DNA of 16,379 bases, taken from contig DEEV01000001.1 of assembly GCA_002350445.1 (NCBI GenBank), positions 1 through 16,379 on the forward strand. Reading direction: 5' to 3'. This document shows, piece after piece, positions 1-6,563 of this stretch (positions are counted from its first letter, which is position 1; each line of letters opens with the position of its first letter). A program made the translations under genes and the position numbers. Origin of the DNA: Treponema sp. UBA2869. GTDB taxonomy: Bacteria > Spirochaetota > Spirochaetia > Treponematales > Treponemataceae. The notes beneath the pieces are model-generated. The model ran no database searches and was not told the DNA's origin. It saw only the letters and a program-made list of their open reading frames with translations.

Positions 1-2954
1 TAGGCATGGACGAGCCTGCCGCAAAACCTTTGGCTGCTGATGATTTTAATTTAGATGACCTTTCTTTTGATACACAATCAGATTCAGGAATTGAAGAAGC
101 ACCAGCAGTTGAAGCAGCAGATGCTGAAGTTCCTGTTGCAGATGAACCTTTGTCAGACATTCCAGACGCTTCGGGCGATTTAGGTGATTTAGGCGATCTT
201 GGAGATTTAGGAGAGCTTAATTTTGACGAACCTGCCGCTTCCGCCGAAAATGCAGCCCCAGCCGATGATTTTGATCTTGAGGAATCAGGTGCTCATGCAG
301 CCCCAGCCGATGATTTTAATCTTGATGAATCAGCCGCTCCTGAAGCGCCGTTGGACGACCTTAATTTAGATGAACCAGCGCCTGCCACAGACTTAAGCAT
401 GGACGAGCCTGCCGCAGAATCAAATACAGATGAAGAACCTGCAGGTCCAAGTTCAGAAGATTTGCTTGGTGGTCTTGATTTTGATATGCCGGATGATGCA
501 GGAACGGATTCTTCTGCTCTTAATCTTGATACAAATGGCATGGATGATTTTGATTTTGGCGGAGAATCAGTTGATAATCCTGTAAACGTAAATGCCGATG
601 AAGAAATTCCAGATTATGGTGGAGATTCTGATTTTGATTTAGACAGCCTCAATAATGAAAATGCAGATGAAGGCGCAGAATCAGATCAGCCGCTTGAAGT
701 TTTTGATACTTCAGAGATGGAAGGTCTTGATTTTGGAATTCCTGATACGGATGCACAGCTTAGTGGCGGTGCCGGCGGAGATTTTGAGCTTGGAAATAAT
801 GACGACTTCTCTATGGAAGGAGATTTTGAAATTCCGGGCTTCTCTGATGTTCAGACTGCGAAAGAAGAAAAATCTAAGCCAGCCGCTGTTGCTTCAAAGA
901 CCAAAGATAAAAAATCAAAATCAAAAGATATAGATGAAGCTGATTTTTCTGAAGCGGTTGAAGCCGAAGATTTGCCTCCAAATACGCTTTCCGATGCACA
1001 ATACAAAGTATTCCTTAAAAATCTTAGTGAATATCCTTTGAATGTGCGCCTTGCGTTTGAAGACCTTATAGTTCAGAACGAATTTACAGACGATGCAGAA
1101 TTTGAGGTTATTGAAAAAATCCTGAATAAAGCACCTGCCCGTCAGGTAGCCGCTCTTCTGGAAAAAATGCTTGATACTTCAATTCCAGTTCCACGCGATT
1201 TTGAGCACCGAACTGCCGAAGAGTATGAAGCATATAAAAAATCGCTTTCGTATCAGCTTAAGAACAAAATCATTCCGCTCGCTCTTGTTGGTGTTCTTTT
1301 GTTCTTTGTTGGTCTTGGTCTTGTAAAATTTGTAAAGAACTGTATTTATAATCCGCTGATGGCTTCAAAATACTATAAGCAGGGGTACGTTCTTCTTCAG
1401 AAAGATGAATATCCTCAGGCAGAAAAGAATTTTAATGACGCTAAGCACTACAGAATAAGCAAAAAATGGTTCTTTAATTATGCCCGCGGTTACAGGGAAC
1501 ACAAGCAGTATCAGCGAGCAAGTGATATTTATAAAGAAATTTTACGCTATTTTAATCACGATAAGGCGGCTGGTCTTGAATATGCAGATATGGAACTTTC
1601 AGATCTAGCAAATTATGAACGCGCAGAAGAAATTGTAAAACGCGAAGTTCTTGACTATCACATAAACGATAAGGACGGACTTTTGCTTCTTGGTGATATT
1701 TATCTTGAATGGGGAACTGAAAAGGATTCAGAAAAACTGGAACAGGCCCGGGAACAGTACGCATCTTTGCTGCAGCTTTATGGTCAGACAGATTTGTATC
1801 TTTCAAGAATGATGCGCTACTTTATAAGAACTGATAATTTGAGACAGGTGCTTCAGGTTAAACAGACTTTTGAACCTAGGGAAAAATCACTTAGCTCTGA
1901 AGACTGGACAGAACTTAGCGGATACCTTCTTGACAAATATTATGGACCTCTTGCGCCTTCTGATGAATATCTTCGCTACGAAATTGAAGGACTTAGAAAA
2001 CTTCTTTTACGTGCAGTAAAGACAAATCCTGATAATCCAATTGCGCTTTACAACCTTTCTCGTTATTTTGTAAATACAAACGAGACTGCTTCTATAGAAT
2101 CAACTTTGCAGAAATCTATAGAAAAGTTTAATTCTGCAAAGTCTATGAAAAAGCGCGATATTTATAAATATATAAACGCTTACAGGCTTTTGGGTGAGCA
2201 TTATATGAGCTCAAGTGATTATCTTAAGGCTCAGGAACAGTTTGCAGAAGGTATTTCACTTTATACAACTGAACGTGATAATGCGGGCTTTGAAGGTAAT
2301 GCAGAAATTGGAAAAATGTACGAAGACCTTGCAGATATCAAATATACTGTAAGCGGTGATTATGATGAAGCTCTTCAGAACTATAAGTATTCTGTTGAAC
2401 TTGAAAATGACAGTCCTTCAATCCGTTACAGAATTGGTTATATTCAGTATAAGTTTAAAAATTATGCAGAAGCTCTTGGTTCATTTATGAAAGCCGGCGA
2501 CGGAAATGTAAAGGAACGAAATCTTATGCTTGCAATGGCAAATACCCTTTCTTTGCGTGGTGATGACTATGCCGCTGAAGGTTATTATTCTCAGCTCTTG
2601 TCTAACCTGGATGATGCTATTGCTAAACGCGGAATTGTATTTCCACAGGCAAATGACAAGGATTACGATGTTGTAAGTACTTACCTTTATGCGGCAAATA
2701 ACTACGGAGTTACATTGTATCGTCTTGCAAAGCGTACAGGTAATAGTAATATGAATGCACAGGCTATGGTTCAGTTCAGCCAGTCTGTTCGTGCATGGGA
2801 CTCGCTGACCAGAAATCAGGCAACTTTAGTCCGCCTGCCGGGAAGCAATCTTGCCGAACAGAATATCAAATATGTTTCTCACCCTATGCCTGAATTTGAG
2901 CCTGCAATTTATACAGAAATTTCAAAGACTCTGTTTGATAAAGAGAAGCTATGA
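1..2954 (+). CDS. flcA: FlcA-like periplasmic flagellar collar protein (acidic repeats, one membrane segment, TPR domain), 5' end cut by window
   Basis: Probable homologue of the spirochaete flagellar collar protein FlcA (BB0236 type), which helps assemble the collar around the periplasmic flagellar motor. The first ATG is at 6, but the same MDEPAA motif recurs inside the acidic repeats (near 399). The true start is therefore probably upstream of the window, and the frame is open to its edge. Counting from that Met: residues 1-290 are low-complexity and very acidic (DDFNLDE, DEPAA and GDL units); a lysine-rich patch lies near 290-315; a conserved-looking domain spans about 325-415; one hydrophobic membrane helix lies at about 422-443 (PLALVGVLLFFVGLGLVKF); TPR-like helical repeats run from about 450 to 960. 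This predicts a cytoplasmic acidic N-terminus and a periplasmic TPR domain. The last four bases overlap the next gene (ATGA), implying translational coupling. The family call rests on architecture and memory of the family, not an alignment. Confidence 0.72.
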   Translation, partial: GMDEPAAKPLAADDFNLDDLSFDTQSDSGIEEAPAVEAADAEVPVADEPLSDIPDASGDLGDLGDLGDLGELNFDEPAASAENAAPADDFDLEESGAHAAPADDFNLDESAAPEAPLDDLNLDEPAPATDLSMDEPAAESNTDEEPAGPSSEDLLGGLDFDMPDDAGTDSSALNLDTNGMDDFDFGGESVDNPVNVNADEEIPDYGGDSDFDLDSLNNENADEGAESDQPLEVFDTSEMEGLDFGIPDTDAQLSGGAGGDFELGNNDDFSMEGDFEIPGFSDVQTAKEEKSKPAAVASKTKDKKSKSKDIDEADFSEAVEAEDLPPNTLSDAQYKVFLKNLSEYPLNVRLAFEDLIVQNEFTDDAEFEVIEKILNKAPARQVAALLEKMLDTSIPVPRDFEHRTAEEYEAYKKSLSYQLKNKIIPLALVGVLLFFVGLGLVKFVKNCIYNPLMASKYYKQGYVLLQKDEYPQAEKNFNDAKHYRISKKWFFNYARGYREHKQYQRASDIYKEILRYFNHDKAAGLEYADMELSDLANYERAEEIVKREVLDYHINDKDGLLLLGDIYLEWGTEKDSEKLEQAREQYASLLQLYGQTDLYLSRMMRYFIRTDNLRQVLQVKQTFEPREKSLSSEDWTELSGYLLDKYYGPLAPSDEYLRYEIEGLRKLLLRAVKTNPDNPIALYNLSRYFVNTNETASIESTLQKSIEKFNSAKSMKKRDIYKYINAYRLLGEHYMSSSDYLKAQEQFAEGISLYTTERDNAGFEGNAEIGKMYEDLADIKYTVSGDYDEALQNYKYSVELENDSPSIRYRIGYIQYKFKNYAEALGSFMKAGDGNVKERNLMLAMANTLSLRGDDYAAEGYYSQLLSNLDDAIAKRGIVFPQANDKDYDVVSTYLYAANNYGVTLYRLAKRTGNSNMNAQAMVQFSQSVRAWDSLTRNQATLVRLPGSNLAEQNIKYVSHPMPEFEPAIYTEISKTLFDKEKL
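174..218 (+). repeat. 9-bp tandem repeat encoding GDL units
   Basis: Five consecutive 9-bp units (GGCGATTTA and near copies at 174, 183, 192, 201 and 210) encode GDL GDL GDL GDL GEL within the acidic N-terminal region of the flcA-like gene. The units differ mostly at third positions, so the repeat is held at protein level and has partly diverged at DNA level. Because 9 bp keeps frame, unit loss or gain would change length only. Confidence 0.8.
251..334 (+). repeat. 45-bp tandem repeat (15-residue acidic unit) in flcA-like gene
   Basis: The stretch 251-289 recurs almost identically at 296-334, a period of 45 bp or 15 residues (AAPADDFDLEESGAH then AAPADDFNLDESAAP). A third, diverged unit (EAPLDDLNLDEPAPA) follows. 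The near identity of the first two copies points to a recent duplication or to homogenisation. The period is in frame. Confidence 0.8.
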
Positions 2955-3583
2955 TGATTATAGATTTTACACGCTTTTCTGGAATTATTGCCCGCCAGCG
3001 TTTTAACAGCATAAAAAAAGAGATTTTCAGAAAATCAATTCATATTTGTTCAAGCCTTGTGCCTTTTTTTCTTTCTATTGCGCACAACCTTACAATAATC
3101 TTTTTGATTTGTGCCGTTGTAATTTATTCTTTGAGCGAAGCCTTAAGACTTAAGGGAATTGATATTCCTCTTATTTCAAGAATTACTGAAACAGCTGCCC
3201 GTAAGCGTGATGAAAACCGTTTTGTGCTTGGACCTGTAACTCTTGTTTTTGGAATTTTGATTGCGGCCGTTTTTTTGCCTGTAAAATCAGCTGAAATTGG
3301 TATTTTTGCACTTTCATTTGGGGACGGTTTTGCAAGTTTAATCGGAAAGCTTTTGGGAAAAGTCTCTATTCCCGGTGCAGGAGGAAAAACGGTTGCCGGA
3401 AGCCTTGCCTGTTTTCTTGCAGTTTACATTTCAACATTTTGCGCAAGCGGAAACTGCCTTATAAGTCTTTTGATTGCAGTCTGTGCAATGATAATAGAAG
3501 TTTTTCCATTAAAAGATTTTGATAATATGATTATTCCTATTCTAATAGGAACTGTATACGCACAGCTTGCTACGTTTTTATAG
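2951..3583 (+). CDS. CTP-dependent lipid kinase / phosphatidate cytidylyltransferase-like membrane protein (dolichol/phytol kinase family)
   Basis: A 210-residue integral membrane protein of the Sec59/VTE5/Dgk1 family. Members use CTP to phosphorylate lipid alcohols such as dolichol, phytol or diacylglycerol, and are often annotated as phosphatidate cytidylyltransferase. The family pattern is present: an N-terminal E-x-x-RK-x-x-H box (about residues 24-31, EIFRKSIH), a KRDENR loop near 85-90, the SFGDGFASLIGKLLGK motif at about 122-137 with a following GGKTVAGS (144-151), and a C-terminal EVFPLKDFDN motif at about 183-192. About six hydrophobic segments surround these. The length is normal for bacterial members. 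The start overlaps the flcA-like stop as ATGA, with a purine-rich AAAGAGAAG upstream. A second ATG follows immediately. The substrate cannot be told from sequence. Confidence 0.78.
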   Translation: MMIIDFTRFSGIIARQRFNSIKKEIFRKSIHICSSLVPFFLSIAHNLTIIFLICAVVIYSLSEALRLKGIDIPLISRITETAARKRDENRFVLGPVTLVFGILIAAVFLPVKSAEIGIFALSFGDGFASLIGKLLGKVSIPGAGGKTVAGSLACFLAVYISTFCASGNCLISLLIAVCAMIIEVFPLKDFDNMIIPILIGTVYAQLATFL

Positions 3584-3584
3584 A

Positions 3585-4406
3585 TTAATCATTCCAGTTG
3601 TACTGTTTATGAATCTGAAACAGGAAAACTAGTGTTCCAGTCATTGAAAACAAAAATCCTATACAGCATGCAAAAAGGTTTGAACAATGAAACAGCACTG
3701 TATAGCCTATGCTCATTGCGGCAAAGCCGGCTGTCATCATTTGTGAAAGTTCATTTTTTGCGCATTTTACGGCAATGGTAAAAATATTTGCAAGCATAAT
3801 CAAAAAGGTTGTTGTTTCAATTGTATTTTTGTAACCGTAAGAAACGCCAAAATTCGGAAGTATTTTTGAAGTTGTAAGCGACATAAAATTTGTAATAAAA
3901 AGTGATGCAATTACAATAATAAGGCAGTTTTTATCCAGATCTTTTCGGTGCTCTTCGCTGCAGAGAGTATTCATTCCAAGCAGCGATAGGGGAGCCAGAA
4001 TTTCTGCAAATAAAGTTGTGTTTCCTATAATAATCAAAAGATGAGAATATGAAAGCGGAAGGTTAAAAAGCGGAATGAATATTCGAAATGAATCTGAAAT
4101 GCAGGCAATAAGAAAAATCATAAAAAACATAATGTCTGGTGCCTGAGTTTTTTCAAAGGTATTTAGAATTATGATTGAAACAGAAGTTGTATAAACTAAA
4201 AGTGCAAAAATTCCTGCAAAAGCAAAAACAGGATTTGTTCTGAAAATAAATAAGCCGGTGCGGTCAAAAAAAGTGTCTGGCAGACTGTTTATATTGAAGC
4301 GTCCTGTTGCAAGATAAAAAATAAAGAAAATAAGCTCAAAAATAAGAACTGATGATGCAAATATAGAAAATGCAAGGTAAAGTCTGTTTCTGCTTTTGAT
4401 TGTCAT
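3585..4406 (-). CDS. Uncharacterised multi-pass membrane protein
   Basis: A 273-residue protein I do not recognise. It is mostly hydrophobic, with about eight likely membrane helices (roughly residues 8-32, 55-80, 90-108, 122-145, 160-178, 195-213, 220-238 and 240-262). The soluble loops are short: one charged stretch with CSEEHRKDLDK near 150, and a polar C-terminus ending QYNWND. No signal-transduction or enzyme domain follows it, and I see no catalytic motif. It converges on the lipid-kinase gene with one base between the two stop codons. It is divergent from the DUF2259-type gene. There is no Shine-Dalgarno before the start; a TATCTT -10-like box ends only about six bases before the ATG, so the mRNA may be leaderless. 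A sensor or transport-accessory role is possible but unsupported. Confidence 0.75.
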   Translation of the reverse strand: MTIKSRNRLYLAFSIFASSVLIFELIFFIFYLATGRFNINSLPDTFFDRTGLFIFRTNPVFAFAGIFALLVYTTSVSIIILNTFEKTQAPDIMFFMIFLIACISDSFRIFIPLFNLPLSYSHLLIIIGNTTLFAEILAPLSLLGMNTLCSEEHRKDLDKNCLIIVIASLFITNFMSLTTSKILPNFGVSYGYKNTIETTTFLIMLANIFTIAVKCAKNELSQMMTAGFAAMSIGYTVLFHCSNLFACCIGFLFSMTGTLVFLFQIHKQYNWND

Positions 4407-4502
4407 AAATTAAAGATAGCACAAATATTTGTAAAGTGTAACAAATTTTTGCCGAAAATTTACTAAAGGGATAAGAAAATTCTCTTTATAAGGGAGGAAA
4501 AT
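4407..4502. promoter_or_regulatory. Divergent intergenic region with a 12-bp palindrome and a strong RBS
   Basis: The 96-bp gap between two divergent genes. It contains a perfect 12-bp palindrome, ACAAATATTTGT (4421-4432), followed by a repeated ACAAAT at 4441-4446, which looks like an operator. A weak + strand promoter candidate is TTGCCG (4449-4454), 17 bp, TAAGAA (4472-4477). The + strand gene has a very good Shine-Dalgarno, AGGGAGG at 4491-4497, five bases before its ATG. On the - strand, TATCTT lies just before the membrane-protein start. The promoter calls are weak; the palindrome and the RBS are certain as sequence. Confidence 0.45.
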
Positions 4503-5210
4503 ATGAAAAAATCACTTCTTTTAGGACTTTGTGCAGCGTTTGTTTTTGCACCGGCTTTCTGCGGTGACGTTGCAACTTTTGTAGACAAAGGCTTTACTGC
4601 TGACGGCAAGTATTATATTTTTGGTCAGTACGGAAAAACAGACAAAAAATATCAGGGGTATGCAGAAATTTTTCAGGTTGATATTGCAGCAAATGATTAT
4701 GTAGATGCTGGAGTTTTTAAGACAAAACCAGGTAATGCAACAGCTTCAAAAAACGGAAAAGAAGTTTATGAAGAACTTGAAGCAAAGAGTTTTTATTATT
4801 TAAAGAATCTTCCTTGCGAAACAGCTGATTCAGAACACACTCTTTATATTCTTGAAGATATTTATAAGACTGGAAGCGATGAAATTGAATTTAAGGATTT
4901 TGAAAATTCAAAAATTGAAAGTCCGGATACTTATAGAATAAAGCTTGTGCCTTCTGTAACTGGAAGTGGCAAAAAAGCTAAATCGTCTTTTTACATTAAT
5001 ATAGAAAAATATGCGGCAGACGGAACCTTGCTTGCAAAAACAACAGCCGGAAATCCTGGAATTGCCCGAAAGGGTGTTGTTAATTACAAAATTGAACGAA
5101 TCTTCTGTGATAAAGCAGAAAAAAATCTGATTTTTGTAATTGAAAAGATGATTGAGGATGATACCGGCGTTTCAATCAGATATATGGTTGAAGCTGTAAA
5201 AATTAAATAA
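4503..5210 (+). CDS. Predicted secreted protein, DUF2259-like
   Basis: A 235-residue exported protein. The N-terminus is a classic signal peptide: MKKS, a hydrophobic core LLLGLCAAFVFAPAF, and probable cleavage near residue 20-21. The mature part starts DVATFVDKGFTADGKYYIFGQYG and is rich in short beta-strand-like segments with many Lys and Tyr. The opening (a VDKGF/FGQYG stretch followed by YAEIFQVDI) resembles the DUF2259 family of predicted secreted proteins found in treponemes, from memory. No enzyme motif is visible and the function is unknown. The start is fixed by AGGGAGG five bases upstream. It has its own promoter region on the divergent side. Downstream, a strong terminator-like hairpin lies about 80 bases past the stop, before another exported protein. 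Confidence 0.7.
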   Translation: MKKSLLLGLCAAFVFAPAFCGDVATFVDKGFTADGKYYIFGQYGKTDKKYQGYAEIFQVDIAANDYVDAGVFKTKPGNATASKNGKEVYEELEAKSFYYLKNLPCETADSEHTLYILEDIYKTGSDEIEFKDFENSKIESPDTYRIKLVPSVTGSGKKAKSSFYINIEKYAADGTLLAKTTAGNPGIARKGVVNYKIERIFCDKAEKNLIFVIEKMIEDDTGVSIRYMVEAVKIK

Positions 5211-5228
5211 TTTTTGATTTTTTTTGAA

Positions 5229-5278
5229 AAAAATTGGTCAAATTTGAATTTCTAAGTTGATATTATATATATATATAT
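5229..5278 (+). promoter_or_regulatory. Promoter-like region with a 17-bp element shared with the ssb upstream region, and a (TA)n tract
   Basis: AAAAATTGGTCAAATTT at 5229-5245 is identical to the 17 bp upstream of ssb (9438-9454 on the - strand). In both places it is preceded by T- and A-rich DNA that could act as an UP element, and followed 19-22 bp later by ATTATATATA. The element has AAATT/AATTT arms about a GGTCA centre, so it may be an operator as well as a -35 region. The alternating TA run (5264-5278) occupies the likely -10 position. No single -35/-10 pair has ideal spacing, so the exact promoter is uncertain. Confidence 0.5.
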
Positions 5279-5288
5279 CCTCCGGAAG

Positions 5289-5324
5289 GTGCGCGGGCTT
5301 TAGGGTCTGCGCATTTTTGTTTTT
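5289..5324 (+). terminator. Intrinsic terminator or attenuator upstream of the lamin-tail lipoprotein gene
   Basis: An 11-bp stem (5289-5299 with 5304-5314, several G-U pairs, GC-rich core TGCGC/GCGCA) closes a four-base loop. It is followed directly by TTTTTGTTTTT. It can end transcription of the DUF2259-type gene. It also lies between the 5229-5278 promoter-like element and the next gene, whose ATG is only 27 bases beyond the U-tract. That leaves no room for a separate promoter, so this hairpin may be an attenuator. Confidence 0.7.
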
Positions 5325-5351
5325 AGGGCGTTAGTCCCAAATGGAGGTTAT

Positions 5352-6533
5352 ATGAAAAATTTATTTAACAAACGAAAGCTTTTGTGGTTTGTGCAGGTTT
5401 TGGTTTATACAGGGCTTACACTTTTTTTTGTAGTGCCGGTTTCATGTTCTGTTTCGGAGCAGGGAATTCAAATTGTAAGCGGTGATTTTGATTCGCCTGT
5501 TTTAGAGGAAGTTCAGGTTGTAGATTCACGTCATACCAGATTGATTTTTTCTGAACGCATAAAAATTTCTGGCGCGGTTGTAACGGAATTTGTCGAAGGT
5601 CAATCAGATTCCGATGAACATTCAGAAGATGAAAATTTATCTGTAGCATTAAAAAAATCTGTGCTGCCGGAAAATCCATTAAAAACAAAAATCAGTATTT
5701 CAGAAGACGGAAAAACTGCCTTATTTGAACTGGAAGAAGAAACTAAAATTGGAAAAAAATATTGCATATTTGGAATTGTAGTTGATTCAAACGGAAATTC
5801 ACTTACATTTAATGTAAGCTTTACAGGCTTTAATCCGCGTATCCCAAAAATCCTAATGACTGAAATTCAAAATCAGTGTCCAAATCAAAAAGCGTCTGAA
5901 AAAAGTGCAGATATTTTCCGTACGGAATTTGTTGAATTCCTTTGCCTTGAAGATGGAAACTTGTGCGGACTTGAGCTTTACAGTGCGTCAAAAGGAAGCA
6001 AAGTTTCTTATGAATTTCCTTCGGTTGAAGTTTGTAAAGGCGATGTAATTGTTGTTCATCCGCGAAAAAAAGGAAAAGGCTGTCTGAATGAAACTGGAGA
6101 AAATCTTCTTGCCGCTTATTCAGGTTATGCTTCGTCATGCCGTGATTTGTGGGCAGAAAATTCTGAACCACCATTTGGAAAAAGCGAGGATATTATAATT
6201 ATCCGTGAGAAAGCTTCTCAAAAAATTTACGATGCATTTGCTTATGCAGATTATGATGCTTCTAAAAAAACTTACGAAAATTCTGCGCAGGAACTTTTCC
6301 AAAGTGATTTGGCTCAGCAGATCCTCGCTGAAGGAATTTACAAAAATTTTGAACCTGCTCAGGTAGGTAATATGAATGATAAAACTGCCGTAAAGACTTT
6401 TTACCTGAAAAATGCAGCTGAAATTCAGGCAAAATTACTTGCCGGTGAAGATATACAAAATTACACAAATACATCTGAGAAATACTGGTCTGTTTGTGAT
6501 AAAAAAACGCAGGATACGGCTGGCAAATTGTAA
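5352..6533 (+). CDS. Probable lipoprotein with Ig-like and lamin-tail-like domains
   Basis: A 393-residue exported protein. The N-terminus is basic (MKNLFNKRKLL), then hydrophobic to VVPVSC, giving a probable lipidated Cys32; the lipobox is imperfect because of Pro at -3, though spirochaete lipoboxes are relaxed. Residues about 45-160 look like a bacterial Ig-like domain of the SbsA/Big_5 kind: LEEVQVVDSRHTRLIFSE at the start, and KKYCIFGIVVDSNGNSLT where family members usually have a Y-x-v-v-D-x-x-G-N pattern. Residues about 165-300 resemble a lamin-tail domain (ILMTEIQNQ, EFVEFLCLEDGNLCGLELYS, then CKGDVIVVHP). The C-terminal 90 residues are polar and unassigned. GGAGG at 5343-5347, four bases before the ATG, fixes the start. 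It is likely a surface or periplasmic structural or binding protein; the role is unknown. Confidence 0.68.
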   Translation: MKNLFNKRKLLWFVQVLVYTGLTLFFVVPVSCSVSEQGIQIVSGDFDSPVLEEVQVVDSRHTRLIFSERIKISGAVVTEFVEGQSDSDEHSEDENLSVALKKSVLPENPLKTKISISEDGKTALFELEEETKIGKKYCIFGIVVDSNGNSLTFNVSFTGFNPRIPKILMTEIQNQCPNQKASEKSADIFRTEFVEFLCLEDGNLCGLELYSASKGSKVSYEFPSVEVCKGDVIVVHPRKKGKGCLNETGENLLAAYSGYASSCRDLWAENSEPPFGKSEDIIIIREKASQKIYDAFAYADYDASKKTYENSAQELFQSDLAQQILAEGIYKNFEPAQVGNMNDKTAVKTFYLKNAAEIQAKLLAGEDIQNYTNTSEKYWSVCDKKTQDTAGKL

Positions 6534-6556
6534 AAAATAAGATTTTATGATACATT
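6528..6556 (+). promoter_or_regulatory. Candidate promoter giving a near-leaderless mRNA for the U32 gene
   Basis: TTGTAA (6528-6533), a 17-bp spacer and TACATT (6551-6556) place the likely transcription start at about 6563-6564, the A of the ATG. An alternative -10, TATGAT (6546-6551), would leave about five bases of leader. The -35 overlaps the stop codon of the preceding gene. No Shine-Dalgarno is present before the ATG. Confidence 0.4.
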
Positions 6557-6563
6557 ATCCCGT

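Noticed and set aside
174..334. A CRISPR array or non-coding tandem repeat at the left end
   Set aside because: The 9-bp and 45-bp repeats are in frame, vary at third positions and encode acidic protein units. There are no unique spacers of constant length.
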